In this document: positions 1 to 11,200 of the stretch, piece after piece | How the letters are laid out: the number at the start of each line of letters is the position of its first letter | How positions within the stretch are numbered: the first letter of the stretch is position 1 | Assembly: GCA_907163375.1 (NCBI GenBank) | Contig: CAJQUW010004613.1 | Coordinates: 558,001-622,000, forward strand | Origin: Prostheceraeus crozeri | Lineage: Eukaryota > Platyhelminthes > Polycladida > Euryleptidae | Direction of reading: 5' to 3' | DNA length: 64,000 bases | Position numbers and translations under genes: made by a program | The notes under the pieces: model-generated | The model's database searches: none | The model's input: only the letters and a program-made list of their open reading frames with translations | Told to the model about the DNA's origin: nothing

Positions 1-1537
1 CGAAGTTCAATAGCACATCACAATCAACAGAGATGAAAATTTGTAAAGCGGGCATCTTTGCGTAAATTTCAATAGTATTCAAGCTTAGACCATCCAGAGC
101 TCAGGTTTGTCCAAGCACCGTAGCTCGGTTTGGGTTATATTCGTCTGTATATTAATCATCAGTAAACATTCCTTGAAATTTTTGATGAGAAGCCTTGTCA
201 AACAATCAGAGTTTGTTTTGTTAGAGAACGTCAGATCTTTTCAACCATGGAGACTTCCTTTGCTCAGCTCATTCGTGCCAAACTTAGTATTAAACCAAGT
301 CTTATGGTTGATAAGCATAACAGGAGTGCTATTCATCGATAAATTCTATTAAAGAGCGACTATATATCCTCATTTTACACTGATAATGATCAGTGTTAAT
401 TATATTTGTTCACGTCATACTTTTTAGAAACTTTCATTACTTTATGTGTTCGAACGAATCATCTGAAATAGCTCTTAACATCAGTCCCGTTATTGTCCAG
501 TCTCATTTTCGACAAACCATACGAAATATTGGTAGATACTGTTCCTCAAAAGTATTGTTTCTCGCACAAAATTGGATTGTTTAAGCGTGTCACTTTTCTA
601 GAAGTGCAAACTGATTGAAAACGATGACACATGCAGGAACTTACTAAGTGGGCGAAAAGAAATTTTTAATGCTTTCATTTAAGATATTGGTGACTTTGAG
701 TTGACCTACAATTAATTTTCTTTCCACGTTTGTGCATTCAACATTCAAAAACCTTCACTGAAGATAAACTACTACATTTTGAATCACGAGAAAATGTTAG
801 TTATGTAGCTTGGTGTGTTGCGGGAAATATTACCGGCTGATTGCGTACAGCTCTTTTGAAATTACTATCATTAATCAAATTTTAACCGCGTAAATTTCTT
901 TCTCTGAGCTGGCCCTACCACTGCTCCATCTGCATTCTGGGAAGCATGAGGGTTTTGATCGTCAGATAATCTGTGTTTTCTTTTAACCCGCTCCTATTTT
1001 TTGGGAAATTTTAGCATTTAGTTAGGCATGCGTAGGAAGACTAAGTTCTACGTCCCTGATTATTCACCTTTGTAGGCTATATGTCAGCAGCTCCACCTGT
1101 AGGCGTGAATGACGAAAGAGTGACAGGTCAATTTCATGCAAGAGGCTAAAATGTTGACCTGTCTGTTCTTTTTACACTCCATGACATCTCAAAGTCCTTT
1201 ATAAAATTGTGTTTTACACTTTCGGACTGTAAATGGACAATAATGCCCCAAGAAATCAAAAAAGCATCAATGAGGCAATGGTATCCGAATTTTCCTCAGA
1301 TTTGTTATTTAAGATCTTTTCCATGACGTTCATGGCGCAGACCAATATTCACCAATTGGAGTTTATACTTAGTTTGATCGAAGATAAACATGTTTTTTCC
1401 CTGCCATAAATGCCATGTCAGCATTCTTTGTATCTTCGGATGAATGAAAAAATGTAGTTTCAACGTCACTACTCCCCCCGTGCTGGGGGCTTGGACGGTG
1501 CTGACATAGCCAGACTTAAATGTCAAGCGTTGTGATC
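1..1537. other. Intergenic stretch, no gene seen
   Basis: No reading frame here has recognisable protein similarity or sensible length. The only structure I noticed is a 10-bp inverted pair, GACAGGTCAA near 1121 and TTGACCTGTC near 1153, which is short enough to be chance. Confidence 0.6.
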
Positions 1538-1648
1538 TTTTTATTCCGGATGCCCTTCCTGACGACTTCCAATGATACTTTCGGGGCTCGACCTCTGGAC
1601 CGCAAGATCGCTAGGCCAAGCACTTAACTACTGTACCACGGAGACTAT
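1538..1648 (-). mobile_element. tRNA-derived SINE with an RTE-type tail
   Basis: Read on the minus strand, this block has the internal RNA polymerase III promoter of a tRNA gene. The A-box-like part is GGTACAGTAGTTAAGTG near 1620-1635 and the B-box-like part is GGTCGAGCCCC near 1583-1593. It then runs into GTCAGGAAGGGCATCCGG and an A-rich end at 1538. That last stretch is a tail I know from many invertebrate tRNA-SINEs and RTE-like LINEs, which supply the enzymes for such SINEs. Box spacing and the tail are seen directly; family assignment is from memory. No flanking target duplication was identified. Confidence 0.65.
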
Positions 1649-2041
1649 GGTTGAATAATTCGGCGAAATTCGGTTGGCATTAACCGAATCCTAGAAATCT
1701 TAAAAAAACTCATGACACTGATTTTTTAAAAACTATTGAAATCTTAGTGATGTTATAAGCTTGAATTCATTAGAAGCTGAAAAAAATCAAGAAAATAGTC
1801 AAAAGCAAACAAAACATAATTGTCCTCTTTAGAACCCATATTACACTGCTAAGTCCATCATCCTATTTTTGCTCGCTTTGCTGCTGTGAGACCTAAATTA
1901 GGACATTGTTTAACCCTTTTATGAAAATAATCAAATTTATGCCTGGCATGTGGCCTTGGAGTAGTGTCTGCTCTGCGTTCGGGAGAATTGTTGGTGCATA
2001 AACTCCGAGGCATAGTCGAGGACTCTATAGATATACTCGTA
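1649..2041. other. Spacer, nothing recognised
   Basis: AT-rich DNA between the SINE and the next transposon. No gene, repeat or site is supported. Confidence 0.5.
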
Positions 2042-4226
2042 TATGAGCAATTCCACGCGACTGTCAACATTTAAGTCAAAAAATTAAATTGTCGGTTATT
2101 AATTATGAACACACCTTTCCAAATCAAAATTTCCCGAAAAGTCCGAATCTGATGTTGAATTTTACGTTTGAAGTCGATTTATAGCTGAATTTTTAATAAT
2201 TTTCTTCAAAATTCATTTTTTTGGAATTTACATTATTTTTCACGTGAATTTCATTATGATTTTTTTTGCACAAGAGAGTTAATTATTTTTCCTTTCAACT
2301 GTAATACTTTAAAATCAGGTCAAGAATGATAGAAAAATATTCATGGATTCATTCAATCTTTAATTTTTGGTGAGAAGTTTTACATTGTATAGCACAAGTA
2401 AAAAATGTAACGTTGTTACGCTTCAGAGCGATTTTTAATCTGTGTAGGATTATCTATTGAGCTGAATGTGGCATAATCTCATATCCTAAGCTAGCATCGG
2501 TCACTTATGATGGAACAAGTGTGAAATTGATTTTCACTCGCTTCATAAATGCTGCATAGAATGTAACTTTATTACGTTTCAAGCGTAATAGCGTTACATT
2601 GAAACGTAATAACGTTACAAAAACTGTATTTTATCATTGTGAACAACCATCCAAGGTCTGAAGAGGAACCTCGCGAGTACCGCGACACAAGCTTTGATAA
2701 ATTTCAAATCATATCGTGTGTATCTGACATCAATTTATCTAAAAGTATAACTGGTCGTTTCTATGAGAACAACTCTATATCGCACGTAAACACTAAATTC
2801 CAATGACGTATTTTGTAGTACGGTATATTGAATAGGTTGTTATCAATTTAGCGGATAAAGTAAAAAAATAGATATCTATATGATTTATATAGATTCTCTG
2901 AAGCTACAGCTTGCATGTTTCATTTGCTTTGCTATTCTTCGTAAATGAATCAATAACAAATTAAAGTCCAATATAGCAAAGTGGCACGATTTGCCATGAA
3001 AATCGAGTAGTGGCTACTTATGAGAAAAAGCCTACTAATTGAAAGATTTGATCGAGACCATTACACCATTTAAGCAAAGTTGAGATCATATTAGTATCCT
3101 AGTTGTTAGAAATAAGTTCGTGGATTGCCCTAGCAGTGGTATGTGCTGCATAGTTGAAGTCACGGAGTCATGTCAAAATAGTCCTCTGCGAAATGGTCTT
3201 TAATGGTTTTGATAAAACTGTTCCAGAAAAAGTCTCGAGATAAAATACAAATAACAGAAACGTCCTCAGCAACATCTGAAACCTACGCTTTTGTTAAATT
3301 TTAAGCGGAAAATTAATAGTCTCTGAGCTTGAAACCAAGTATAAGTAGGCCTACTTCTACTGACAGTCACAGGCCATTGGTTTTCCGAATAAATATTTTA
3401 ACGGAAACATAGTTTTTGATGCAACTGAGACCGTCTCTGTTATTCATATTTTTTTAGCCTTACCCTAGGTTAGGTTTATTGAAGCCGAATTTTAGGACCA
3501 TTTCGTGAAAATAGCATTTTGACAAGGAGCCAAAGTCACACTTTGCCTTCAGATTGCTATCTCATTTGTCATGTGTTCATGATACTCAAACTGAGTGGGT
3601 AATTCTGCAAGCGTCCATGGAAAACGTAAGCTGTCTAAATCATGATTAAAAATGTATGTGCTTTCTTGTATGCATTTGTGACTTCTTGAATTGTAATCCA
3701 CGCAGCTGTACTATCAACCGCATGTCAAGTCATTTCTCCTAAGGAAGCGAGTTGAAAACTTGACTAATAAACAGACCATCCTGCAGACAAGAGTCTTCGG
3801 GAAATCATACCTGTCTGAAAGAATGTTTCATCCATAAAAATGTTGTTTGAATGTAGTACGGCATTGGTGTTAAATCGTTGGATGGTCGACACACATTGTT
3901 TCGCAAACTTTTGGTTAGATAATTTGTTGCCTGTGATCATGTAAGCATCATCCGAGGGCGAATCTGCCGACGTAGCCGTTCAATAGTGTTCGTACAGCAT
4001 TTTCATGTCAATTCGTGTAACGTTATTACGTTTGAACTTAATTAATTATTGCGTCACAAAGAAAGAATGGTAGATCAAATCGAGCATGCAAAAATTAATT
4101 TCACGGAATCTGCAAGCCATTCTGTCCCGTAGATCGATACCAACTTGGTAACATCTACTACAAAAATGTTATTGAAATGTAGTAAATGCGTGCGATGTAA
4201 CGTTATTACGCATGGAATTGCTCATA
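2042..4226. mobile_element. Non-autonomous DNA transposon, 18-bp inverted ends, TA flanks
   Basis: The left end reads TATGAGCAATTCCACGCG and the right end is its inverted copy with one mismatch (TATGAGCAATTCCATGCG read inward). Both ends are flanked by the dinucleotide TA (2040-2041 and 4227-4228), as expected for a TA target-site duplication of the Tc1/mariner kind. The interior has no long reading frame, so the element would depend on a transposase supplied elsewhere. A motif close to GTAACGTTATTACG recurs at about 2405, 2570-2620 (several, both orientations), 4018 and 4198, the last directly inside the right end. Superfamily is inferred only from the TA flanks. Confidence 0.7.
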
Positions 4227-4464
4227 TATAGATACATATATACAATATAGATAATGGACTACTAATTATATGCATTTAAAGCCATGATATCTGGGAGTTC
4301 ATGGTGCAGTTTTTGTCACTAATTTATTATTCCATTTGCCATAATCTGTTACTGGGTGAATATATATAATGTATATATATTCTTTTATTTCTGAAAAAAC
4401 ATTTTACTCATAATGCCTATCTTTGCAATATATATATAATTAATTCCAAAATTGTTAGGAGGAA

Positions 4465-4540
4465 AAACCATCAATTTCGGTACTCCGAGTTTCGTGTGTT
4501 TAATACCACAATCATCAGCCGAATGAATTTCACAACGGAA
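4465..4540 (-). other. PLE-tail-like sequence with hammerhead-like core
   Basis: On the minus strand the order is CTGATGA, a possible short stem (TGTG with CACA around an 8-base loop), GAAAC, then a second small hairpin (TCGG with CCGA). This is the order of conserved parts in a hammerhead ribozyme, which Penelope-like elements are known to carry in their terminal repeats. The cleavage-site side and stem I are not convincing, so it is probably a decayed copy. Confidence 0.35.
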
Positions 4541-4683
4541 AATTCGCAAAGCAATACCGGTTCTTTACCATTAATCACTGGACATCACACGATGAGATAC
4601 TAAAGAGAAGCAAGATAGAAAGCTATGAAAAAGTACTGAAAATGCATTGCACATCACGTCATTTTGAAGTTCTGCAGTAGATA

Positions 4684-4684
4684 T

Positions 4685-4715
<31 letters not shown>

Positions 4716-4743
4716 GTATATATATATATATATATATATACAC

Positions 4744-4821
<78 letters not shown>
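4684..4821. repeat. TA dinucleotide microsatellite
   Basis: About 138 bases of almost pure TA repeats, broken twice by a short CACACGTA or CACGTA block. Reading frames that cross it on either strand give only Ile-Tyr repeats and are not genes. Confidence 0.95.
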
Positions 4822-4825
<4 letters not shown>

Positions 4826-6238
4826 TCGTTTGATATGAGCTATAGTATCGTAAAGTCCTCAATGCAAAATTCAATAATTTTTTTCTTTTCCACAAAAGTA
4901 CACAAACAATTAAAGTAAACAATCGACAGCCACTTTGAGAGAACAAAGACATGCCGTCGCTAATTGTCTTGTTTTACATGGTGTTTGTGTACTTTTGCGG
5001 AAATGAGAAGAATATTGAGGAAGTTTGAAAAAGAACTACTGAACTTTCATGAATATAACTTACATATTCGTACTCCTCACGTCGCAAGGATTCTGAAGAT
5101 ACCAAACATTAACACTTTTGATGAAAAAGTGAGAACATAACATTTTCAACCAAAATGGTCATGATTTTGTGACAACTTCACGATATCACTAATTTTCATT
5201 AGTTCTCCGATTTTGATGAATAGTATGTCAAAAGAGAGCTCAGAAAATGCTCTTTCTCCTCGTGCCTGATTCATTATCAAACTCACATATTTTCATATTG
5301 AAAAATTGCGATTTGTAAATTGAGTGATTTTCATATTTTGAGCACTGCTTTGCAAATCTAATAACAGATGCAAGTCTATCATAGCTAATTTTAAAGCTGA
5401 GAATGCAAGCTCTCGAATGATGTATGACACGTTGTTGTGCGATGCGATTGGAAGACATGAGAATCGATTGAACTTCAACGAAATTTAGGTGGTCCGATTT
5501 TTATGATCAGCTCTGTAATTAACTACTATCAATCTCCCTATCTCACCAATTTCATATTCACAAATTCATCATAGATTTCTTTAACTGCTGCATTTCGTTT
5601 TCAGAAAAGTCATTTCTTCTTCGGGTACACATTCATATTAATGCTGCATTTCGAACAAAGACAGATGTATTAGTGCAATGTACTGTACCATTTCACGTAA
5701 ACAGTAAAACTTTCCCATCGTAGTTCAGAAATGCTAACCGGCATTCTGTGGGATTACGTAGATATGAAATCCTCTGTAGCAAACGAAATTTCCGGGCGAG
5801 TCTACGACATCGAACTTCAAATCAACGAATCCCATGGAAATGGCGGTCAGCATAATACGATCAGACGTCCTTACTAATCTTGAGGTGGAGGGATTAGTGC
5901 ATTTGCCTATGTTATAAGTATACTAATTATAGAAGTCTCTGATGTCTATCTATTGCATTCGTGGGTATGAAATTGATGTGATAGGAAAACTGATAGTCGT
6001 TTAGCAAAGTATCTGGAAATCCATTTTCTTCTCTTAGAAGTTTTTCGACATAGAATCTTCGGCAGATTAGTCGGATAACCAAGCGAAACATCAGCAAGAT
6101 TTTTTAATCAGCTGCCAATTTTCACTTTACCCATGCAAAAAAGGTGACGAAATCTGCAAAAATGCATCAAAGAATTTACAAAAACATTGCTTTTAACTTG
6201 CTTGAAATTGTTAAAATATATATCGGTGAATAATTGTT
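4822..6238. other. Intergenic stretch, no gene seen
   Basis: Small open frames exist on both strands (for example 5240-5478 on the minus strand) but none resembles a known protein and none has supporting signals. I see no repeat ends. Confidence 0.5.
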
Positions 6239-6532
6239 TATATCGGTGAAACATGCAGGAAGTTGAGTACGCGAGCAAATGAGCATTTATCGGACATCAA
6301 AGGCATAAGTTTTCGATCGGCTGTGTCAGAGCATGTTCACAAGAATCACCACTTACCTCCTATTGAAGCACAGATTGTCTGCAATGAACCACATTTGAAT
6401 TCAAGAAGAATCAAAGAAGCCCTCTACATTCGAGCCAATAAAGAAAAGTTATTTAACCGAGACTCAGGAGTAGAGCTGAATGCTATTTGGAATCCGGTCA
6501 TTCACAAGTTTCACGAACACTTTAAGCTGTAA
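6239..6532 (+). mobile_element. Penelope-like element remnant, GIY-YIG endonuclease C-terminus
   Basis: From 6239 the frame reads YIGET, then a run typical of the C-terminal GIY-YIG nuclease of Penelope-like retroelements: an arginine-plus-glutamate helix (TRANEHL), then RRIKEALYIR, an NRDSG turn, and an IWNPV end before the stop at 6532. The frame has no ATG at its apparent start, so it is the tail of a longer lost open reading frame and not a gene in itself. The first half of the element (reverse transcriptase) is absent upstream. A short tail near 6717-6775 may belong to the same copy. It ends about 350 bases before the first SERINC coding exon. Confidence 0.75.
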
Positions 6533-6882
6533 ACTGATTTTTTTTTGTCCTCTTTCTTCATATCTTTCCTTTTCTAGTTGGTTACTTTCAATGTACATAA
6601 TCAGTATTATCAATTATCTTGATTTTTATGATTTCGTTGTCTTGTGCTGGTATCTTAGTGAATTTTATTCATTGCTGATCTGAACATTTCAATGTTGCAT
6701 CATTCTCACATGAATAAGGTGTGTAGCATGACCACCGAAAGCTTGTGACTTTTTAACTTTAATTTTGAATACAGATGGTGGATTTCCGGAAAAATAATTT
6801 TAACAATATGTCACACCCATCTGGAAGAATATTTGGAATCATTGCTTGAAATTATTTCATAGTGACTTCTTTTCATTTTCAG
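6533..6882. other. Probable 5' flank or upstream intron of SERINC
   Basis: AT-rich DNA that ends in the splice-acceptor-like TTTCATTTTCAG at 6871-6882. The acceptor implies an untranslated first exon further upstream, which I could not locate. Confidence 0.45.
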
Positions 6883-7955
6883 ATAATCAACAAGTGAAGA
6901 CAATGGGGTGCATAATCAGCTCAGTGGCATGCTGCTTCTGTAGCTCTGCCGCTGGTTTGTGCTGTTCATGCTTACCGTCCTGTTCGAGCTCAACATCTAG
7001 CAGAATCATGTATGCATTGCTTCTGCTGGTTGGCACAATTGCATCATGTATCATGCTAGCTCCAGGTTTAGAATCAACTTTGCAAAAGATTCCTGCTCTT
7101 TGTAGTTCTTACAAGATTGCTGGTATTGACACAAATGTCGGAGGAAAGATAAATTGTGCACAGATTGTTGGATATTCATCAGTCTATCGAATCTGCTTTG
7201 GTCTTTCATGCTTTTTCTTTCTCTTCTGGTTGATAATGATAAATGTAAGAAATTCAAAAGATCCAAGGGCAAAGATTCAGAACGGATTTTGGTTTTTCAA
7301 ATTTCTAATACTAATTGGATTGATTGTAGGGGCTTTCTTCATACCACCACAACCATTCGGAACAGTGTGGATGATTTTTGGCATGATAGGAGGGTTTGCT
7401 TTTATTCTAATACAATTGGTGTTGTTAATTGATTTCGCCCATGCATGGAATGAAAAATGGGTTACATCATATGAAGAAACTGAATCCAAATGGTACTATT
7501 GCGGTCTTATTTTCTTCACGATTTTATTCTTCATTGTAGCAATTGCAGGCATTGTTTGTTCCTACATATTCTATACAGTTCCTGATGCTTGCGCTTTGAA
7601 TAAGTTCTTCATTAGCTTCAATCTGATACTTTGCATCGTGGTCACCATAATTTCGGTCCTGCCTAAAATTCAGGAAGCGCAACCATATTCAGGTCTTCTT
7701 CAGTCATCTCTTATTTCTTTGTATGTGGTATATTTGACATGGTCTGCAATGACAAATCAACCTGATAAGCGCTGTAACCCAAGCTTGGACACAATTGGAA
7801 AAAGACTTTTAAACGCTTCATATACTGAGTCTACTCAAGTGAAATTGAACTTCGATCCACAAAGCATTGTCAGTTTGGTGATATTTGTGGTGACAGTACT
7901 TTACTCCAGCATCCGAAGCAGTGCCCATAGTAGCGTTGGGAAATTGACAATGCAG
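6883..7955 (+). CDS. SERINC: SERINC (TMS1-family) membrane protein, first coding exon
   Basis: The exon opens after a splice acceptor (TTTTCAG), with 20 bases of 5' UTR and the start codon at 6903, giving 351 codons. The protein begins MGCIISSVACCF, has eight cysteines in its first 27 residues, and then alternates hydrophobic segments (the first at about residues 35-53, the second at about 92-112, then several more) with loops such as the HAWNEKW motif and a lumenal Cys-rich loop. These are hallmarks of SERINC proteins, multipass membrane proteins linked to serine incorporation into lipids, lipid scrambling and, in vertebrates, restriction of retroviral particles. The exon ends in frame at ATGCAG followed by GTGAGT, a phase-0 donor. 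One uninterrupted 1-kb exon is unusual, since animal SERINC genes usually have several introns here. The missing C-terminus is at 29,084-29,398. Confidence 0.93.
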
Positions 7956-9400
7956 GTGAGTTTCTGTTGTTTTTAAATATGAAAGCTTTTATATCAAAGC
8001 CTTCTAAAGATGAGCTGCTAGGAATTAGAACTGTGGCATCACATGAAGTCAAAATGCTGATGTAAATTATTGTGAAAAGTTCTCAAGATTTCTCAACTGT
8101 TAAAATTGTAAATGTTAAAAGCTATCCTTAGTGTGATAATGAATGAGAAAGTGCTGTAAAACAAATGTAGAGTATTGATAGTGGTTTGAAAGCGATCCTA
8201 AAAGGCAGCATTCGAATATTCTCAACTTCTTATTATTCATGAAAACGCTTTGAGGGCGCACAACGCCTCATCCTCAAGGTAAAGTGACATTGACCTGTTC
8301 AAGTGGTCTACATGTTTCAGACAATTGAAAAGTTTTCAGTATTACAATTATATCTCATAGCTGGCAAAAGACCAGAAGAGTCTAAGACAACTATACCCCC
8401 CCCCCCATATTATCAATATCATGCTTCATTCGATTTCCACTCTCCGACGTCAGTGACTAGGTGGTTTTTTTCATGATCCTGCGTCCCCAGTGAGATTATT
8501 TCTAAAGAACAGTTATATGTCATTCCACACCATTTCACCAACCCTGGAAAAAGTTGCTTGACTGTCTCAAATTCGGCTCACATCACAGTATGCTTATGCG
8601 TTGGACCTATCGAGAAAATATCTGAAATGTTTAGAAAAGAATCGGACAACCTTTCATATTCTGAGACATTAGAATTTGAAAAATTATAATAATAGAAATT
8701 GAAATTGAGTCAATATTGAGTTCAAAAATGTGTTCTTTCGGTCTCTGTGTGAATATCGATTTCATTTTCACATATGAATTAGGGCTAGAATTCCGCATAA
8801 TATCCGATTGGTTATGGAAGATCACCTATTATCGAGAAAAATTCTCAGCCTTGTAAAATGCACTAGTTTTAACAAATCGAGGCTTTGATTATGTTCAGAA
8901 TTTTTACACACCAAACAGAACTAAACAGTGATATCAAGGTTGCTGATTTGCATGAGAGAATTTTCAAAAACAAGATCATTTGATTTACTTAGGAAATTAC
9001 ACTTTGAATTATTTCAAAATAATGTAGCTTTTAAAAAACACTTCCACCATAGTACGAATAATTTCTCGTCTCGCTTGGACGCACATCGGTTATACAGGTT
9101 TCAAAGGTTTGATATTGGCAATAAGACTTAATAAGAAAAACAGCTTTTCCTCTCTAGAAGTTGGGAAATTTTGTATTTCGAAAATGGTTGAAATTCATCC
9201 ACACTTATCCAGCTGTTCTCAAATTTAATAGTTGGTAAAACAGCGAAAAGACCTAGTAAGTATAAATATCATCATTGAACTACAGCTCAATGAATGAAAC
9301 GTGAAGAAAGAAACTAAGTGATTTTATGCTAAAACCTTATCAATATCTTTTGTTATAATGTTTGCTCTCTTCGGGTTCCACACTAACACCGGCTGTGTCA
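7956..9400 (+). other. Start of the 21-kb SERINC intron
   Basis: Begins with the donor GTGAGT at 7956. No coding sequence is supported up to the LINE at 9.4 kb. A C-rich run lies near 8396. Around 8235-8290, read on the minus strand, a CTTGAGGATGAGGCG block pairs with CGCCCTC and is followed by AAAGCG, resembling the tail of a Penelope-like element, but it is too short to be sure. Confidence 0.6.
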
Positions 9401-9470
9401 TGAACTTTTATTCCTAACAAGTTTACTTTTAACGACATCTTTTTCTGGCAAGGATCTCTGTTAAAACCCA

Positions 9471-9758
9471 ATGACGAACACAACACAAAGCACAAGTAAC
9501 ACAATCAAGATGAATAGGCACTTCATCACGCAAGTTGAAGAATACAAATATTTGGGTCAAATCATAACACCAAATGGTCATCTGCTGAAAGAAGCGAGTA
9601 ACAGAATTAAAAGTGGTTGGGCAGCATTCAAGAAGATTGAAACGGCACTAGCATCAAACCAAGTTCCCAAAACAACGAAGGCCTATCTATTCAATACTAG
9701 CATCCTCCAGTAATGACTTATGCTTCGGAGACATGGTCGTCTAGCAAGAACATCGAAG
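9471..9758 (+). mobile_element. RTE-like LINE fragment, reverse transcriptase 3' part, left piece
   Basis: The frame carries EYKYLGQII, an IKSGWAAFKK helix, and then, after a short break in frame, VMTYASETW. These are the end of the reverse-transcriptase domain and the start of the following region in RTE-like and related endonuclease-reverse-transcriptase LINEs. The 5' part of the element is not visible. The sequence resumes at about 11,010, after the hAT insertion, in the same order expected of an intact element. Confidence 0.75.
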
Positions 9759-11001
9759 CAGTGCTCCCACTTCGGCCCGAATTCGGGCATAGCCCGAATT
9801 TCATGCCAGTTGGCCCGAAAGCCCGAATTTTCTAACCTCGGCCCGAATTTCATTTTCCTGAAATTCGGGCCGTTTTGGTGAAATTGCCTGAAAAACAAGT
9901 CTAGACCCCTATACTTCATTCCCATGGAATGCAAGAATTTGGGATGTTTCATGATATTTTGTTTAAAAATTCTTCACTGGGAGCTATATTGAACAATGAT
10001 TCGGGCCGTTCATTAAATATTGACTTGACTTCAAAATTTCCTAAAGGGGTTGTGTTCTAGCAGGCTTACACGAATTTGACCTGAAAAGAATGACTAGGCC
10101 TACATCATTCGAGGCATCCTACTTGGTCACTGGTTTTTGCTTAGTGTGACAAATGATACAGTACATGATCAGGTAATGATGCAGGTCACGTTATCTGTTG
10201 ACTTCAATGCTGCCACGATTGCATAGTCACACTATTGGGTGGACTGGGTCTTTTGTATGCACTTCATAATAACTTCACTATTAGATCCATTCCATATTAT
10301 AACTAACAGTAATTCTTGCGATTTGCAATTTGTTCTAATTGTTTTGAATGATTTTGTGAAAATTCCTAAAATGCATTGATATATTCGAAGCCATTGATGA
10401 TGTAGTTATTATTTCATTTATGTACAATCGTGCATATGGGTCTAGTGTGTGCACTTTCTTCTAACTTTTAGCGAAAGTTCATCGGACAGAAAGATGAGCT
10501 TTGTCCGAATACAAAAAAAGTTTCGAAGAAACCTCTCCTCGAAATGTTCTTATTCTAATTATGACAGCCATTTTACTCCAGCTAGTCTAGTTGAATATAT
10601 AGAACTGAGTATGCTCTAAACAACTAAAAACGGCAGGGGCCTACACATGCGGGTATGAAGGCCTGCTGAAAAAACAATTACAGCTGGTCTTTATAATGCA
10701 CGGTATCTGTGTATGTCTTTGATCAATTTTGATGCTTTTGAGTCGGAATATGATGCTGTATTTCATAATTTAGTTTTTCTTTAATCTTCAGTTAGATTAC
10801 ATACTGGTGTAGATGTTCTGATTTACTAGAAATGGGCTTTAGATAGGTCTCCTATAAAATATGAATGGAGGACCAGTTACACCCATATACTGCAGTATGA
10901 TTGGAAATATATCACATTTGACTAAATGCAGTTAATAATACTTCGGCCCGAATTTTCGCACCCGGCCCGAAAATTCGGGCCGGGTGTGAGTGGGAGCATT
11001 G
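9759..11001. mobile_element. Non-autonomous hAT transposon inside the LINE
   Basis: The left end is CAGTGCTCCCACT and the right end, read inward, is CAATGCTCCCACT: near-perfect terminal inverted repeats with the CA start usual for hAT elements. The flanks are CATCGAAG on the left and CCTCGAAG on the right, an 8-bp target duplication with one mismatch, which is the hAT length. Both ends carry clustered GCCCGAATT words in both orientations (about 9770-9880 and 10,945-10,985), typical of subterminal transposase-binding repeats. No transposase frame is present. It sits inside the coding part of an RTE-like LINE and therefore is younger than that LINE. Confidence 0.85.
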
Positions 11002-11009
11002 CCTCGAAG

Positions 11010-11200
11010 TCAAGATCCGAGCGGCATAGAGAGCGATGTAACGAGGAATGACCCACATTTTGAAGATGCAGCATATTTGTTCAAGTGTTATCAGAAAGAA
11101 ATCAGGAGTAACGGACATCTACCATGCGAAACATCGATGGGCTGGCACGTAGCTAGAATGAAAAACAACTGATGGACGCTACGGACGACTTGTTAGTATA
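11010..11200 (+). mobile_element. RTE-like LINE fragment, right piece
   Basis: The translation shows RGMTHILKM, VIRKKSGVTDI and KHRWAGH-like words spread over two frames, which is the region after the reverse transcriptase in RTE-like LINEs, where an arginine-rich stretch precedes a conserved WAGHVAR-type motif. It continues the LINE cut by the hAT element. Stops and frame changes show it is dead. Confidence 0.7.

Noticed and set aside
4659-4952. Open frames of 84-97 codons on both strands
   Set aside because: They are translations of the TA microsatellite (Ile-Tyr repeats).
7051-7489. Minus-strand and alternative-frame open stretches over SERINC
   Set aside because: Shadows of the SERINC exon, which is clearly the coding frame.
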